A stretch of 64,000 bases of DNA, from NCBI GenBank assembly GCA_022768745.1, contig JALELK010000107.1, forward strand, positions 26,326 through 90,325, read 5' to 3'. The translations under genes were made by a program, and so were the position numbers. Source of the DNA: Lachnospiraceae bacterium. Lineage in GTDB: Bacteria > Bacillota > Clostridia > Lachnospirales > Lachnospiraceae. The notes under the pieces are model-generated. The model saw only the letters and a list, made by a program, of their open reading frames with translations, made no database searches and was not told the origin of the DNA. This document shows, in pieces, positions 9,212 to 18,649 of the stretch; within the stretch, counting starts at the first letter, position 1; every line of letters starts with the position of its first letter.

Positions 9212-10522
9212 GTGGATATTGATACAAACAAATATATGTCTCTGGTAGATGGGACATACTTCGATAAAATGGGACGGGTGACCAAGGTGGTTGGTTTGAC
9301 CATTGAGTCTGTAGGCCCGGATGCAAAACTGAATGATTTGTGTGAGATTATTGTTGACGGAGCTGAAAACCGCAGAGTTATGGCTGAGGTGGTAGGGTTT
9401 CGAGACAAGCATTTGCTGTTGACTCCTTTTGAAAGTGTTGAGGGAATTGGCATCGGCTGTATGGTGGAAAATACAGGTAAGCCATTGTCGATTCCTGTAG
9501 GAGAACAGTTGTTAGGCCATACACTGGATGGTATTGGACGTCCCACAGATGTGGAAGAATTGGAACTGACAGACTTATACCCGGTGGATGCAACACCGCC
9601 GGAGCCTATGGAGCGAGAGATTATTTCTCAGGTTTTGCCTTTGGGGGTGAAGGCTGTGGATGGGCTGATTACCGTGGGAAAAGGACAGAGAATCGGAATT
9701 TTTGCCGGTTCCGGTGTAGGAAAGAGTACCTTGATGGGTATGTTTGCCAGAAATACTAAGGCGGATATTAATGTAATTGCTTTGATTGGCGAGCGAGGTC
9801 GTGAGGTTCGTGAATTTATTGAACGTGATTTAGGTGAAGAGGGTATGAAGCGCAGTGTGGTTGTTGTGGCAACCTCCGACAAACCGGCTTCCATCCGAAA
9901 ATGTGCGGCGAAAACCGCTACGGCAATTGCAGAATATTATCGGGATCAGGGAAAGGATGTTCTTTTGATGATGGATTCTCTGACCCGTTTTTCTATGGCA
10001 CAAAGGGAGATTGGATTGGCGGCAGGAGAACCACCGGTGACCAGAGGTTATCCCCCTAGCGTGTATTCTGAGATGCCAAAACTTTTGGAACGGGCGGGAA
10101 ATTCCGACCGGGGCTCTATTACAGGACTATATACGGTCTTGGTAGATGGAGATGATTTTAATGAACCTATTACGGATACAGCCAGAGGAATCTTAGATGG
10201 ACACATTGTTTTATCCCGAAAATTGGCACAGAAGAATCATTATCCGGCCATTGATGTTTTGGCCAGCATTTCCCGTGTTATGAGTGCTGTGGCTTCAAAG
10301 GATCACAAAGCGGTGGCAGGTCAGTTGAAAAATGTGTTGGCCACTTATCAGGAAGCTGAGGATTTGATTAATATCGGAGCGTACAAATCCGGCTCCAACA
10401 AAAATATAGATTTTGCTATTTCTAAGATTGATGATGTGAATACTTTCCTGTGCCAGAGCACAGAAGAAAAATTTGATTTTGACGAAATTACGACGCAGCT
10501 CTTTGATATTTTCAGTGAATAA
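9212..10522 (+). CDS. fliI: Flagellum-specific ATPase FliI
   Basis: Walker A GIFAGSGVGKSTLMGMFARN, ALIGERGREVREFIERDLG; GTG start. Confidence 0.98.
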   Translation: MDIDTNKYMSLVDGTYFDKMGRVTKVVGLTIESVGPDAKLNDLCEIIVDGAENRRVMAEVVGFRDKHLLLTPFESVEGIGIGCMVENTGKPLSIPVGEQLLGHTLDGIGRPTDVEELELTDLYPVDATPPEPMEREIISQVLPLGVKAVDGLITVGKGQRIGIFAGSGVGKSTLMGMFARNTKADINVIALIGERGREVREFIERDLGEEGMKRSVVVVATSDKPASIRKCAAKTATAIAEYYRDQGKDVLLMMDSLTRFSMAQREIGLAAGEPPVTRGYPPSVYSEMPKLLERAGNSDRGSITGLYTVLVDGDDFNEPITDTARGILDGHIVLSRKLAQKNHYPAIDVLASISRVMSAVASKDHKAVAGQLKNVLATYQEAEDLINIGAYKSGSNKNIDFAISKIDDVNTFLCQSTEEKFDFDEITTQLFDIFSE

Positions 10523-10538
10523 AATGAGGTGACATTTC

Positions 10539-10994
10539 TTGGCAAAGTTTGTCTATCGAATGCAAAATATTTTGGAAATAAAAGAAAAACTTGAGGCTCA
10601 GGAAAAAGCAGCCTACAGTGTAGCAAATGCCAGATTGATGGAAGAGCAGGAAAAACTGCAGGGACTTTTGAACCGGAGAGAAGGATATGAGAAGCGGTTG
10701 AAAGAATTGCAAGAAGGTATTCTGGACATTAAGGAAATACAGGCCTGTAAGAGGGCGATTAATTCTATGAAGTCGATGATTCGGGATCAGATGATTGCTG
10801 TACATACTGCACAGCGCAATCTGGAGATGGCCAGACGCAGATTGGATGAGGTAATGAAAGAGAGAAAAACCCATGAAAATCTGAAGGAAAAGGCATTTGA
10901 GGCGTTTAAGGAAGAATTGGCGGCAGAAGAGAAAAAAATGACAGATGAGTTGGTGAGTTATACATACCACAATAAACAGTCGGATATGGAGTAA
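10539..10994 (+). CDS. fliJ: Flagellar export chaperone FliJ
   Basis: FVYRMQNILEIKEKLEAQEKAAY..., coiled coil, position after fliI; TTG start. Confidence 0.88.
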   Translation: MAKFVYRMQNILEIKEKLEAQEKAAYSVANARLMEEQEKLQGLLNRREGYEKRLKELQEGILDIKEIQACKRAINSMKSMIRDQMIAVHTAQRNLEMARRRLDEVMKERKTHENLKEKAFEAFKEELAAEEKKMTDELVSYTYHNKQSDME

Positions 10995-10997
10995 AAG

Positions 10998-11831
10998 ATG
11001 GCAGAGGAAACAGTAAACAAAAAAGCGGCAAAGCGCGCAGAAAAGAAAGCTTCCAAGGAAGCAGCAAAAGAGGCGAAAAAAAAGGCAAAAGATGAAAATA
11101 ATGCAGAACCGGGGGCTGAGGAAGAAGAGACTACCGGAGGCAAGGTCTTGATTGCTATTGTAGCTGTTTTGATTATTGCAATCTGGTTGTTGATTCTCGG
11201 TCTCTTAATAAAGATGGATGTGGGAGGATTTGGTTCCACAGTTCTTTATCCGGTGTTAAAGGATGTTCCTGTGGTAAATAAAATTTTGCCGGATGTCAAG
11301 GAATATTCAAAGGAAGATCAGGCCTATGCCTATGATTCAGTAGAGGATGCAGTCAAGCAGATAAAAAAACTGGAAAAACAGTTGGCGGATGCCAAGTCTA
11401 AGAAAAATGACAATGATTCTAAGATTGCAGATTTAGAGGCTCAGGCAGCGGAATTACAGACATACAAGGATAATGAAGCAGCTTTTGAGGCAGAGAAAGA
11501 AAAATTTTATAATGAGGTTGTTTTTTCAGACAAAGCACCCGATATAAATGAATATAAGCAATATTATGAGAGTATTGACCCTACAAATGCAGAGGCTATT
11601 TATAAACAGGTTGTGGAACAACAGCAACAGACCTCTGAGGTACAGGATTATGCAGATACCTATGCAAAAATGAAGCCAGCCCAGGCGGCAGCAATTTTAA
11701 ATACTATGACAGACGATTTAAAATTGGTTGGAAAGATTTTGTGGGCGATGGATACCCAGTCAAGAGCTAGTATTCTTGGCGCCATGGATAAGGATACTGC
11801 GGCGGCAGTAACCAAGTTGATGGAACCTTAA
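10998..11831 (+). CDS. YlxF/MotE-like (MgtE N-domain-like) flagellar operon protein
   Basis: K/A-rich N-term, one TM, coiled coil, C-terminal YAKMKPAQAAAILNTMTDDLKLVGKILWAMDTQSRASILGAMDKDTAAAVTKLM; between fliJ and fliK as ylxF in B. subtilis. Confidence 0.8.
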   Translation: MAEETVNKKAAKRAEKKASKEAAKEAKKKAKDENNAEPGAEEEETTGGKVLIAIVAVLIIAIWLLILGLLIKMDVGGFGSTVLYPVLKDVPVVNKILPDVKEYSKEDQAYAYDSVEDAVKQIKKLEKQLADAKSKKNDNDSKIADLEAQAAELQTYKDNEAAFEAEKEKFYNEVVFSDKAPDINEYKQYYESIDPTNAEAIYKQVVEQQQQTSEVQDYADTYAKMKPAQAAAILNTMTDDLKLVGKILWAMDTQSRASILGAMDKDTAAAVTKLMEP

Positions 11832-11894
11832 GAATAGATTTTGCCAATGGCAAAAAGGTACATTGATAACTGAATACGGAAGGAGGAAGATGCT

Positions 11895-13385
11895 ATGACA
11901 AGTGCAAGTGTATCGAATATGACGATACAGACTGCAACTTCTAAGGCTTCTGCGGGCTATGCAAATAAGCAGGACGTTCAGAACGATTTCCTGCAAGTGA
12001 TGAATAGCTTGAATGGAAAAGATTCCAAAGTCTCTTCGATGCCGAAAAATTCAGGCAGGGATGTGGCAGATACTGCTATGAAGGTACAGACCAAGCCCGG
12101 GGAGATGAAAAGAGTGAATTCTCAGGATGCAGAAAAAGAAGTTGTGGAAAATGCCAGTGATGAAGTCAGTGCTTTTTCGGAAAAAGTAAAGGGCGTTATC
12201 TCGGAAGAATTGGATGTTACTGATGAAGAAATCGAAAATGCGATGGAAACATTGGGACTGACATTTTTAGATTTAACGGATGTTACAAATATGACGAAAC
12301 TGGTTTCATTGCTTACAAACTGCGAAGATAAAGTTTCTCTTTTGGTGGATGATAATTTTACCAATATTGTTTCGCAGATTGGAGAACTTTCAGAGTCTTT
12401 AGTAAATAACACACAGATGTCTGTGAAAGATTTGCAGGAGATGATGAGTCTAGCCACAAACCAGCTGACAGAACCAGCACCTATGGAGGAAACAGGGGGA
12501 GAGGTGGTTTCACAAGAGGTTGAGACACCTGCTTTAGAAGGTTCGGAAGGAATGGAAGAGATTGTAAATCCGGAAGAACAAAAGATTTCTTCTGAGGCAC
12601 AGGAGACAAATGCTGGGGATGTCCAGGTAGAGACTGTAAAAGATTTGGAGCCGGCTGTGGCGGACCAAGAGGACATGACAGAAGCGGATAGCGAACAGCT
12701 GATTTCAAAACCGGAGGAGGGGCTGACTTTAGATAATCAGAAGAATACCTCAGAAGGTACGGATGCGAAGAATGATTTCTTTGATAACAGACAACAAAAA
12801 AATCAGACGTTTTCAATGCAGGGTGCCGGGGAGAGCCAGATGAGTGGAATTGGATTGCAAGGTACAAGCCATTTTGAACCGGTTACAGGAGAGATTACAT
12901 TACAAACAGGTGAAACTGTCAATGTAAAAGAGATTATCAATCAGATTGTGGAAAATGCCAGGACAACAATAAAGTCAGACAATACCACATTAGAGATGTT
13001 ACTGAATCCGGAGGGACTTGGAAAACTCTTTATGGAAGTGACTCAGAGAGACGGAAAAGTTTCAGCCCATATTTATACACAGGATGAAAATGTGAAGCAG
13101 GCTTTGGAAAACCAAATGGTTCAACTGAAAGAACAGATGAATCGAAGCGGTACAAAGGTAAATTCCATTGAAGTTTCTGTGGGAACCCACGAATTCGAAA
13201 AGAATCTCGAGGAGGGACAGCAAGAAATGGGGCAGGAAAACATGCAGGAGAAACAGCAGCAACGCAGAACAAGAAACCTTAATATGAACAACTTGGATGA
13301 ACTTTCCGGATTAATGACGGAGGAGGAAGAGTTGGTAGCAAAAATGATGCGAGATAACGGAAATTCCGTAAATTATACCGCATAG
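11895..13385 (+). CDS. fliK: Flagellar hook-length control protein FliK
   Basis: Long acidic region plus Flg_hook domain LEMLLNPEGLGKLFMEVTQRDGKVSAHIYTQDENVKQALENQMVQLKEQM. Confidence 0.9.
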   Translation: MTSASVSNMTIQTATSKASAGYANKQDVQNDFLQVMNSLNGKDSKVSSMPKNSGRDVADTAMKVQTKPGEMKRVNSQDAEKEVVENASDEVSAFSEKVKGVISEELDVTDEEIENAMETLGLTFLDLTDVTNMTKLVSLLTNCEDKVSLLVDDNFTNIVSQIGELSESLVNNTQMSVKDLQEMMSLATNQLTEPAPMEETGGEVVSQEVETPALEGSEGMEEIVNPEEQKISSEAQETNAGDVQVETVKDLEPAVADQEDMTEADSEQLISKPEEGLTLDNQKNTSEGTDAKNDFFDNRQQKNQTFSMQGAGESQMSGIGLQGTSHFEPVTGEITLQTGETVNVKEIINQIVENARTTIKSDNTTLEMLLNPEGLGKLFMEVTQRDGKVSAHIYTQDENVKQALENQMVQLKEQMNRSGTKVNSIEVSVGTHEFEKNLEEGQQEMGQENMQEKQQQRRTRNLNMNNLDELSGLMTEEEELVAKMMRDNGNSVNYTA

Positions 13386-13396
13386 AAAGGAGTTAT

Positions 13397-14089
13397 ATGG
13401 CGATTATTGCACCGGTTGACAACGGTAAAATTGTTGAAGACAATACACAAAGTAGTAAGAAAACAGATAAAAATTCATCGGATAAAGAGATGTTTTTGAA
13501 ATTGCTTGTGGCAGAAATGCAGTATCAGGATCCATTGGAACCTACAAGTAACACAGATTATGTAAAAGAATTAGCATCCTTTTCACAAATCGAAGCAGTT
13601 CAGTCTGTACAGGATCAGATGACTACTTTAAAAGCAAATTCTCTGGTGGGTAAATATGTGATTTTAAATACCAGTGACTCTTCAGGAAACAGTGAATATG
13701 TTTCCGGCAAAGTAGACTATGTGATGACAGACGAAGAAGGAGAAATTTTCCTTTCTGTCAATGAAAAATTGTACAGTATGGATGATTTGGACAGTGTATG
13801 TGATGAGGCATATTATAACGCTGTGATTGGAGCTCAGGATTTACATAATGCCATTGCAAAACTTCCGAATGTTTATTCTTTGACTTTGAAGGACGAAGAA
13901 AAATTGAAATTGTGCAGGAAAGTATATGACGCAATGGATGATTATCAGAAGAGATATGTATCTACAGATGATGTGAAGACTCTCACAACCTTAGAAGAGA
14001 GAATGGAAGCCCTAAAGAAAGCACAGGAGTCTTTGGATTCTGATGAAAGTCAGGAGGACCAGGACAAGACAGAAGGAGTTGAGGAGTAA
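13397..14089 (+). CDS. flgD: Flagellar hook capping protein FlgD with atypical C-terminal helical domain
   Basis: SSDKEMFLKLLVAEMQYQDPLEPTSNTDYVKELASFSQIEAVQ FlgD N-domain; C-terminus diverges (see findings). Confidence 0.92.
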   Translation: MAIIAPVDNGKIVEDNTQSSKKTDKNSSDKEMFLKLLVAEMQYQDPLEPTSNTDYVKELASFSQIEAVQSVQDQMTTLKANSLVGKYVILNTSDSSGNSEYVSGKVDYVMTDEEGEIFLSVNEKLYSMDDLDSVCDEAYYNAVIGAQDLHNAIAKLPNVYSLTLKDEEKLKLCRKVYDAMDDYQKRYVSTDDVKTLTTLEERMEALKKAQESLDSDESQEDQDKTEGVEE

Positions 14090-14490
14090 TGAATCATATC
14101 GGTAATTCTTTTACCTCGATAGAACAGGTTACAAATCAATATCTGAATTCCGCAAAAGAACCGGAAAAGAAGAATTCCCAAGGGATTTCTTTTGAGGAGG
14201 TTTTAAAAAATCAACTTGGTGTCGGTGAACAGACCCAGGAGTTAAAGTTTTCAAAGCATGCAGCCATGAGATTGGATCAGAGAGATATTGCTTTGTCAGA
14301 AGACCAGAGCAGTCGATTGGAGGCGGGAGTTCAGAAAGCCAGTGAAAAGGGGATAAAGGAGTCGCTAGTGATTGTTGATTCTTTGGCGTTTATTGTAAAC
14401 GTGCCAAATCAGACAGTCGTAACAGCCATGGATCAGACAGAATCTATGGACAATGTATTTACAAATATTGATGGAGCTGTAATTATTTAG
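14089..14490 (+). CDS. Flagellar operon protein, TIGR02530-type
   Basis: FSKHAAMRLDQRDIALSEDQSSRLEAGVQKASEKGIKESLVIVDSLAFIVNVPNQTVVTAMD between flgD and flgE. Confidence 0.85.
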   Translation: MNHIGNSFTSIEQVTNQYLNSAKEPEKKNSQGISFEEVLKNQLGVGEQTQELKFSKHAAMRLDQRDIALSEDQSSRLEAGVQKASEKGIKESLVIVDSLAFIVNVPNQTVVTAMDQTESMDNVFTNIDGAVII

Positions 14491-14565
14491 CTGGACCTTA
14501 TGGAAGCTAATGTCACTGACTGACAGATGTGACAGAGTTACAGCCGATTAGGAGGTCAAAACACT

Positions 14566-16218
14566 ATGATGAGAGCATTGTACTCTGGAGTGTCAGGTTT
14601 AAAGACACACCAGACAAAGATGGATGTTATAGGTAATAACATCGCAAACGTTAATACGGTGGGCTTTAAAGCTTCTTCCGTAACTTTTTCAGATATTATG
14701 TATCAGACAACTTCCGGAGCATCCGGAGCTACCGCCACTACAGGAGGAAAGAATGCAAAGCAGATTGGTTTGGGTGTTTCCACCGCTGCTACAAAGGTTA
14801 GTATTACTTCCGGTGGTGCAGCCCAGTCTACCGGAGATGCATTTGATATCAAATTGACAGACAGCAACAGCACAAATTTCTTTGTGGTAAATAATGGAAC
14901 AGAGAATCTGTTTACCAGAGCTGGTTCTTTCTACATTGACGGAGCAGGTAACTTGGCAATGACATCCACCGGATACAACGTTATGGGTTGGCAGGTGGAC
15001 CCGGCTACAGGAGCTATCCGCAAGGATACAGTTTCTGCACTTCGTGTGATGCAGGCATCCAACATGACATCTGCACCAGAGGCAACAACCAACGCTTCCG
15101 TATCAGGAATTATCGATAAAAATGATAAGAATGTAACCAGTGATGACGGATATTTCCGCACATTGACATTTTTTGATAATCTGGGTTATTCCTACACTGC
15201 AAAGTTTTCTTTTAAGGTAAAGGATGTAGATGCAGGGCAATATTCTGTTGAACTGGTAAATTTATATGACAGCAATGACAAGGATATTTTAGCAGAGTAT
15301 CTGGATGCCAATCCTGGCGGACTTGATAATATTTTTGGTAATGATACCACAGCTCAGAAGAGTTTTGCGCCAAATACAAAGGCGGGATATTCTATCAAAA
15401 ACGCTTCTATTGTCACTACTATCGGTGGGGTGGAATATTCTTTGGCAAGTACAAATATTACAAAGGATGCCTCCGGAAACAACGTATTGACATTTACAGA
15501 CGGAGGAACTCCGGCAAATACAAGAGAAATTCCGTTGACAGATGTGTATGCTAACCTGGATGATGCCACAGGAAACGGAGATATTACAAAGTTACAGATT
15601 GACCAGGGCCAGTTGGTATATACATATGATACAACCAACTTTGGAATTGAATTTTATACCAACGATGGTACATTTAAGAGTATTGATGGTAATACAGATG
15701 GCAAGGTAACTATGAACCTCAAAGGAATCCTTGGAGATAGTTTCGAGGATATTGAGATTGATTTCTCTCATATTTTGAATCAGAACAATGGTGGAAGTTC
15801 CACTGCTGAGATTGAGAGAGGAGCTACAGATGGTATCACAGGAATGGGAAAAAAATTAGGTACTATGACTGGGGTTTCCATCGATGGAAGCGGTTGTATT
15901 TACGGTTCTTATGATAATGGTAATACTGTTTTACTGGGGCAGATTGCTGTGGCACAGTTTGCCAATGCATCTGGTTTGGAAAGTCTGGGTAATAACTGCT
16001 ACGGAACCACATTGAACTCCGGCGATTTCGACGGTATTGGTGTGGAAGTTACCGCAGACGGAGGAAGTATGACAACCGGACAACTTGAAATGTCCAACGT
16101 AGATTTGTCAGCACAGTTTACTGAGATGATTACTACTCAGAGAGGTTTCCAGGCGAACTCAAGAATTATCACTACATCAGATACATTACTGGAAGAATTG
16201 GTTAACCTGAAACGTTAA
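14566..16218 (+). CDS. flgE: Flagellar hook protein FlgE
   Basis: MRALYSGVSGLKTHQTKMDVIGNNIANVNTVGFK; C-terminal MITTQRGFQANSRIITTSDTLLEELVNLKR. Confidence 0.97.
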   Translation: MMRALYSGVSGLKTHQTKMDVIGNNIANVNTVGFKASSVTFSDIMYQTTSGASGATATTGGKNAKQIGLGVSTAATKVSITSGGAAQSTGDAFDIKLTDSNSTNFFVVNNGTENLFTRAGSFYIDGAGNLAMTSTGYNVMGWQVDPATGAIRKDTVSALRVMQASNMTSAPEATTNASVSGIIDKNDKNVTSDDGYFRTLTFFDNLGYSYTAKFSFKVKDVDAGQYSVELVNLYDSNDKDILAEYLDANPGGLDNIFGNDTTAQKSFAPNTKAGYSIKNASIVTTIGGVEYSLASTNITKDASGNNVLTFTDGGTPANTREIPLTDVYANLDDATGNGDITKLQIDQGQLVYTYDTTNFGIEFYTNDGTFKSIDGNTDGKVTMNLKGILGDSFEDIEIDFSHILNQNNGGSSTAEIERGATDGITGMGKKLGTMTGVSIDGSGCIYGSYDNGNTVLLGQIAVAQFANASGLESLGNNCYGTTLNSGDFDGIGVEVTADGGSMTTGQLEMSNVDLSAQFTEMITTQRGFQANSRIITTSDTLLEELVNLKR

Positions 16219-16237
16219 TTTTTGTACAATATGTTGT

Positions 16238-16266
16238 GGGCCTGCTTTTTAGCAGGCCCATTCTTT
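16238..16266 (+). terminator. Intrinsic terminator after flgE
   Basis: GGGCCTGCT-TTTT-AGCAGGCCC then ATTCTTTT. Confidence 0.8.
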
Positions 16267-16293
16267 TGTGAAAAAACTATGAGAAAACCATAT

Positions 16294-16321
16294 TTGGAAA
16301 AACCATATTATTATGTAGAAT
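16294..16321 (+). promoter_or_regulatory. Putative promoter upstream of motA (TTGGAA-16-TAGAAT)
   Basis: Direct reading of -35/-10-like hexamers downstream of the flgE terminator. Confidence 0.35.
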
Positions 16322-16451
16322 TTAGTATTTTCTTTGAAGAATAAGTAGACAAGAAAGATAAAATTTAGTAAGATTATATAGAAGTATAACTATGCACTTT
16401 TCTGTGTAAAATCAGTAGTTTTATAAAAATGTACGTTAGGTGGTGGAATTT

Positions 16452-17249
16452 TTGGATTTAGCATCGTTAATCGGATTAGTCCTTGGCGTGGTGATGATTG
16501 CCTTTGGTATCATTTCCAGTGGTGGCACAAGTGCTTTTGGAAATTTTGCGGATTTGCCTTCGGTTATTATTACCATCGGTGGGTCATTGGCCAGTACTTT
16601 GACATCTAATAAACTGCCCGATTTTATTAATGGATTAAAGAGTATCACCCTTGCAGTCAAGGAGCCGACGATTGGTAATCCGGCGGATGTTATTTCAAAT
16701 ATTATCAATTTGTCCAATATATCCAGAAAAGAAGGATTGCTTGCCTTGGAAGAGGCCACTCATGATATGGATGATGAGTTTTTGAAAAAAGGAATCAATC
16801 TGGTGGTTGATGGTACTGATCCGGATCTGGTGCGTGGCATTCTGGAGACGGATTTGATTAATCTGGAATCTCGTCACAAAAAGGTGATTTCTTTCTGGGA
16901 GAAATGGGCAGAAATGGGACCGGCCTGGGGTATGATTGGTACGTTGATTGGCTTGATTAATATGTTGGTAAAACTGGATGATGCATCTTCCATCGGACCG
17001 AATATGTCGGTTGCGCTGGTTACGACCTTGTACGGTTCTATTATTGCCAACTGGCTGGCATCTCCTACGGCTACCAAGCTTGGGGTCAACAACGAGTTGG
17101 AAATTATGATGAAGGAGATTACCGTGGAGGGACTTTTGTCCATACAGGCAGGAGAAAATCCACGTGTTATTGAAGAAAAGCTGAAATCCTTCCTGGCACC
17201 GGCAGATAGAAATACTATGGGCAGGGATGAAGCCGGAGGTGAAGAGTAG
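16452..17249 (+). CDS. motA: Flagellar motor stator protein MotA
   Basis: LDLASLIGLVLGVVMIAFGI..., GMIGTLIGLINMLVKLDDASSIGPNMSVALVTTLYGSIIANW; ORF 16440-17249; TTG 16452 preferred (AGGTGG SD 8 nt upstream). Confidence 0.95.
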   Translation: MDLASLIGLVLGVVMIAFGIISSGGTSAFGNFADLPSVIITIGGSLASTLTSNKLPDFINGLKSITLAVKEPTIGNPADVISNIINLSNISRKEGLLALEEATHDMDDEFLKKGINLVVDGTDPDLVRGILETDLINLESRHKKVISFWEKWAEMGPAWGMIGTLIGLINMLVKLDDASSIGPNMSVALVTTLYGSIIANWLASPTATKLGVNNELEIMMKEITVEGLLSIQAGENPRVIEEKLKSFLAPADRNTMGRDEAGGEE

Positions 17250-18091
17250 TGGCAAAAAAGAGACAGGAAGATGCACCGAAAGGGTCTCCGGCATGGATGT
17301 CTACCTTCAGTGATTTGATGAATCTGCTTTTGTGTTTTTTCGTTTTACTGTTCTCTATGTCTACGGTAAATGAAGAAAAGTTTGAGATTGTCATAGCGTC
17401 TTTGCAAAATAGTTTCAGCATCCTTCCCTCAGGAGGCACTACTGTGGGAGAGGGGCAGTTGATATCTTCCGGAATCAGCGCCTTGGAGAAGTTTGATATT
17501 TATTTCAACTCCTCATCGGCTTTGCCGGAGGGACAGTATGAGCCTGAGGACAAGGTGGAACAGAACCAGGGAATCACATCTGAGGAAGCCAAGGCTGAGT
17601 TGTCTGAAGAGGGGATGACTCAAAGCGAACAGATGGCTGAGCAGGTGGAGGATATGCTCAAAAAATATGGTTTGCAGGACAGTGTGGAAATAGAGTACAA
17701 CGAACAGTACGTACTTTTAAATTTAAATGGAGCACTTTTGTTTGAATCGGCAGAGGCCAGCGTTCGCAAGGAAGCAGAACCCATACTTCAAAAAATTGCG
17801 GTGATTCTGAACAACTACACAAACAATCTGATAGAAGTAGAGGGACATACAGACAATGTACCGGCCACCGGAGGGGCGTACGAAAGCAATGATGTTTTAT
17901 CCATGTATCGCGCCTTATATGTGGCGGATTATATTAGGGAACATTCCAATGTGGATGCCTCCCATATTAAATCCTCGGGACGTGGACAATATGCACCGAT
18001 TGCAGACAATTCCACTGCAGAAGGACGGGCCCGGAATCGAAGGGTTGAAATTAAGATTTATAATTCACTGAATACAAGAGGAATTGATTAG
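17249..18091 (+). CDS. motB: Flagellar motor stator protein MotB (OmpA-like domain)
   Basis: GSPAWMSTFSDLMNLLLCFFVLLFSMS, VEGHTDNVP, NRRVEIKI. Confidence 0.95.
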   Translation: MAKKRQEDAPKGSPAWMSTFSDLMNLLLCFFVLLFSMSTVNEEKFEIVIASLQNSFSILPSGGTTVGEGQLISSGISALEKFDIYFNSSSALPEGQYEPEDKVEQNQGITSEEAKAELSEEGMTQSEQMAEQVEDMLKKYGLQDSVEIEYNEQYVLLNLNGALLFESAEASVRKEAEPILQKIAVILNNYTNNLIEVEGHTDNVPATGGAYESNDVLSMYRALYVADYIREHSNVDASHIKSSGRGQYAPIADNSTAEGRARNRRVEIKIYNSLNTRGID

Positions 18092-18102
18092 AGGAAAATA
18101 AT

Positions 18103-18615
18103 ATGAAAAAGAATCTGGTTACAGTAATTACACTTGCACTGGTATTGGTTAATCTGGTATTGACGGTTGTGCTTACAATTTCCATTGTTCCGGAAACAAA
18201 AAAAGCTAATGAACTGATTACAAAGGTCTGTGGAGCCATTGACCTGGAATTGGAAGCGGGAAGTTCCTCCAGCGCAGAAAATATTCCGATTGATCAAATC
18301 GAGGTTTATTCCATTGAAGACAGCCTGACAATCAATCTGAAAAAAGGCGATGATGGGGAAGACCATTTTGCAATCGTCAAAGTGGCTTTGTCTATCAACA
18401 AAAAGAATAAAGACTATAAAAAATTGCAGCCTCAGTTGGCAGAAAAGGACAGCTTGATACGGGCTGAGGTTGTCAATGTGGTTTCAAAATATACTTTAGA
18501 GGAAATTAAGAACAATCAGACAGCGGTTCAGAATGAAATATTGAAGAATCTGCAAAAGAAATTTGCATCTGATTTTATTGTTGCAGTTGGTTTCCCGGAT
18601 GCACAGTATCAGTAA
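18103..18615 (+). CDS. fliL: Flagellar basal body-associated protein FliL
   Basis: N-terminal TM, FliL-like C-domain, between motB and fliM. Confidence 0.8.
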   Translation: MKKNLVTVITLALVLVNLVLTVVLTISIVPETKKANELITKVCGAIDLELEAGSSSSAENIPIDQIEVYSIEDSLTINLKKGDDGEDHFAIVKVALSINKKNKDYKKLQPQLAEKDSLIRAEVVNVVSKYTLEEIKNNQTAVQNEILKNLQKKFASDFIVAVGFPDAQYQ

Positions 18616-18649
18616 AATGACAGAGTGACGTGACAGGTGGTGAGAAGAC

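Noticed and set aside
11839-11855. TTTTGCC-AAT-GGCAAAA hairpin between the ylxF-like gene and fliK as terminator
   Set aside because: Short stem with 3-nt loop and no T-run; fliK follows closely with a good RBS. At most an intercistronic hairpin.
12122-12676. 184-aa minus-strand ORF opposite fliK (and other long antisense ORFs such as 16695-17294, 9040-9546, 30012-30482, 47559-48041)
   Set aside because: Shadow ORFs antisense to confidently assigned genes; no recognisable motifs or RBS support.
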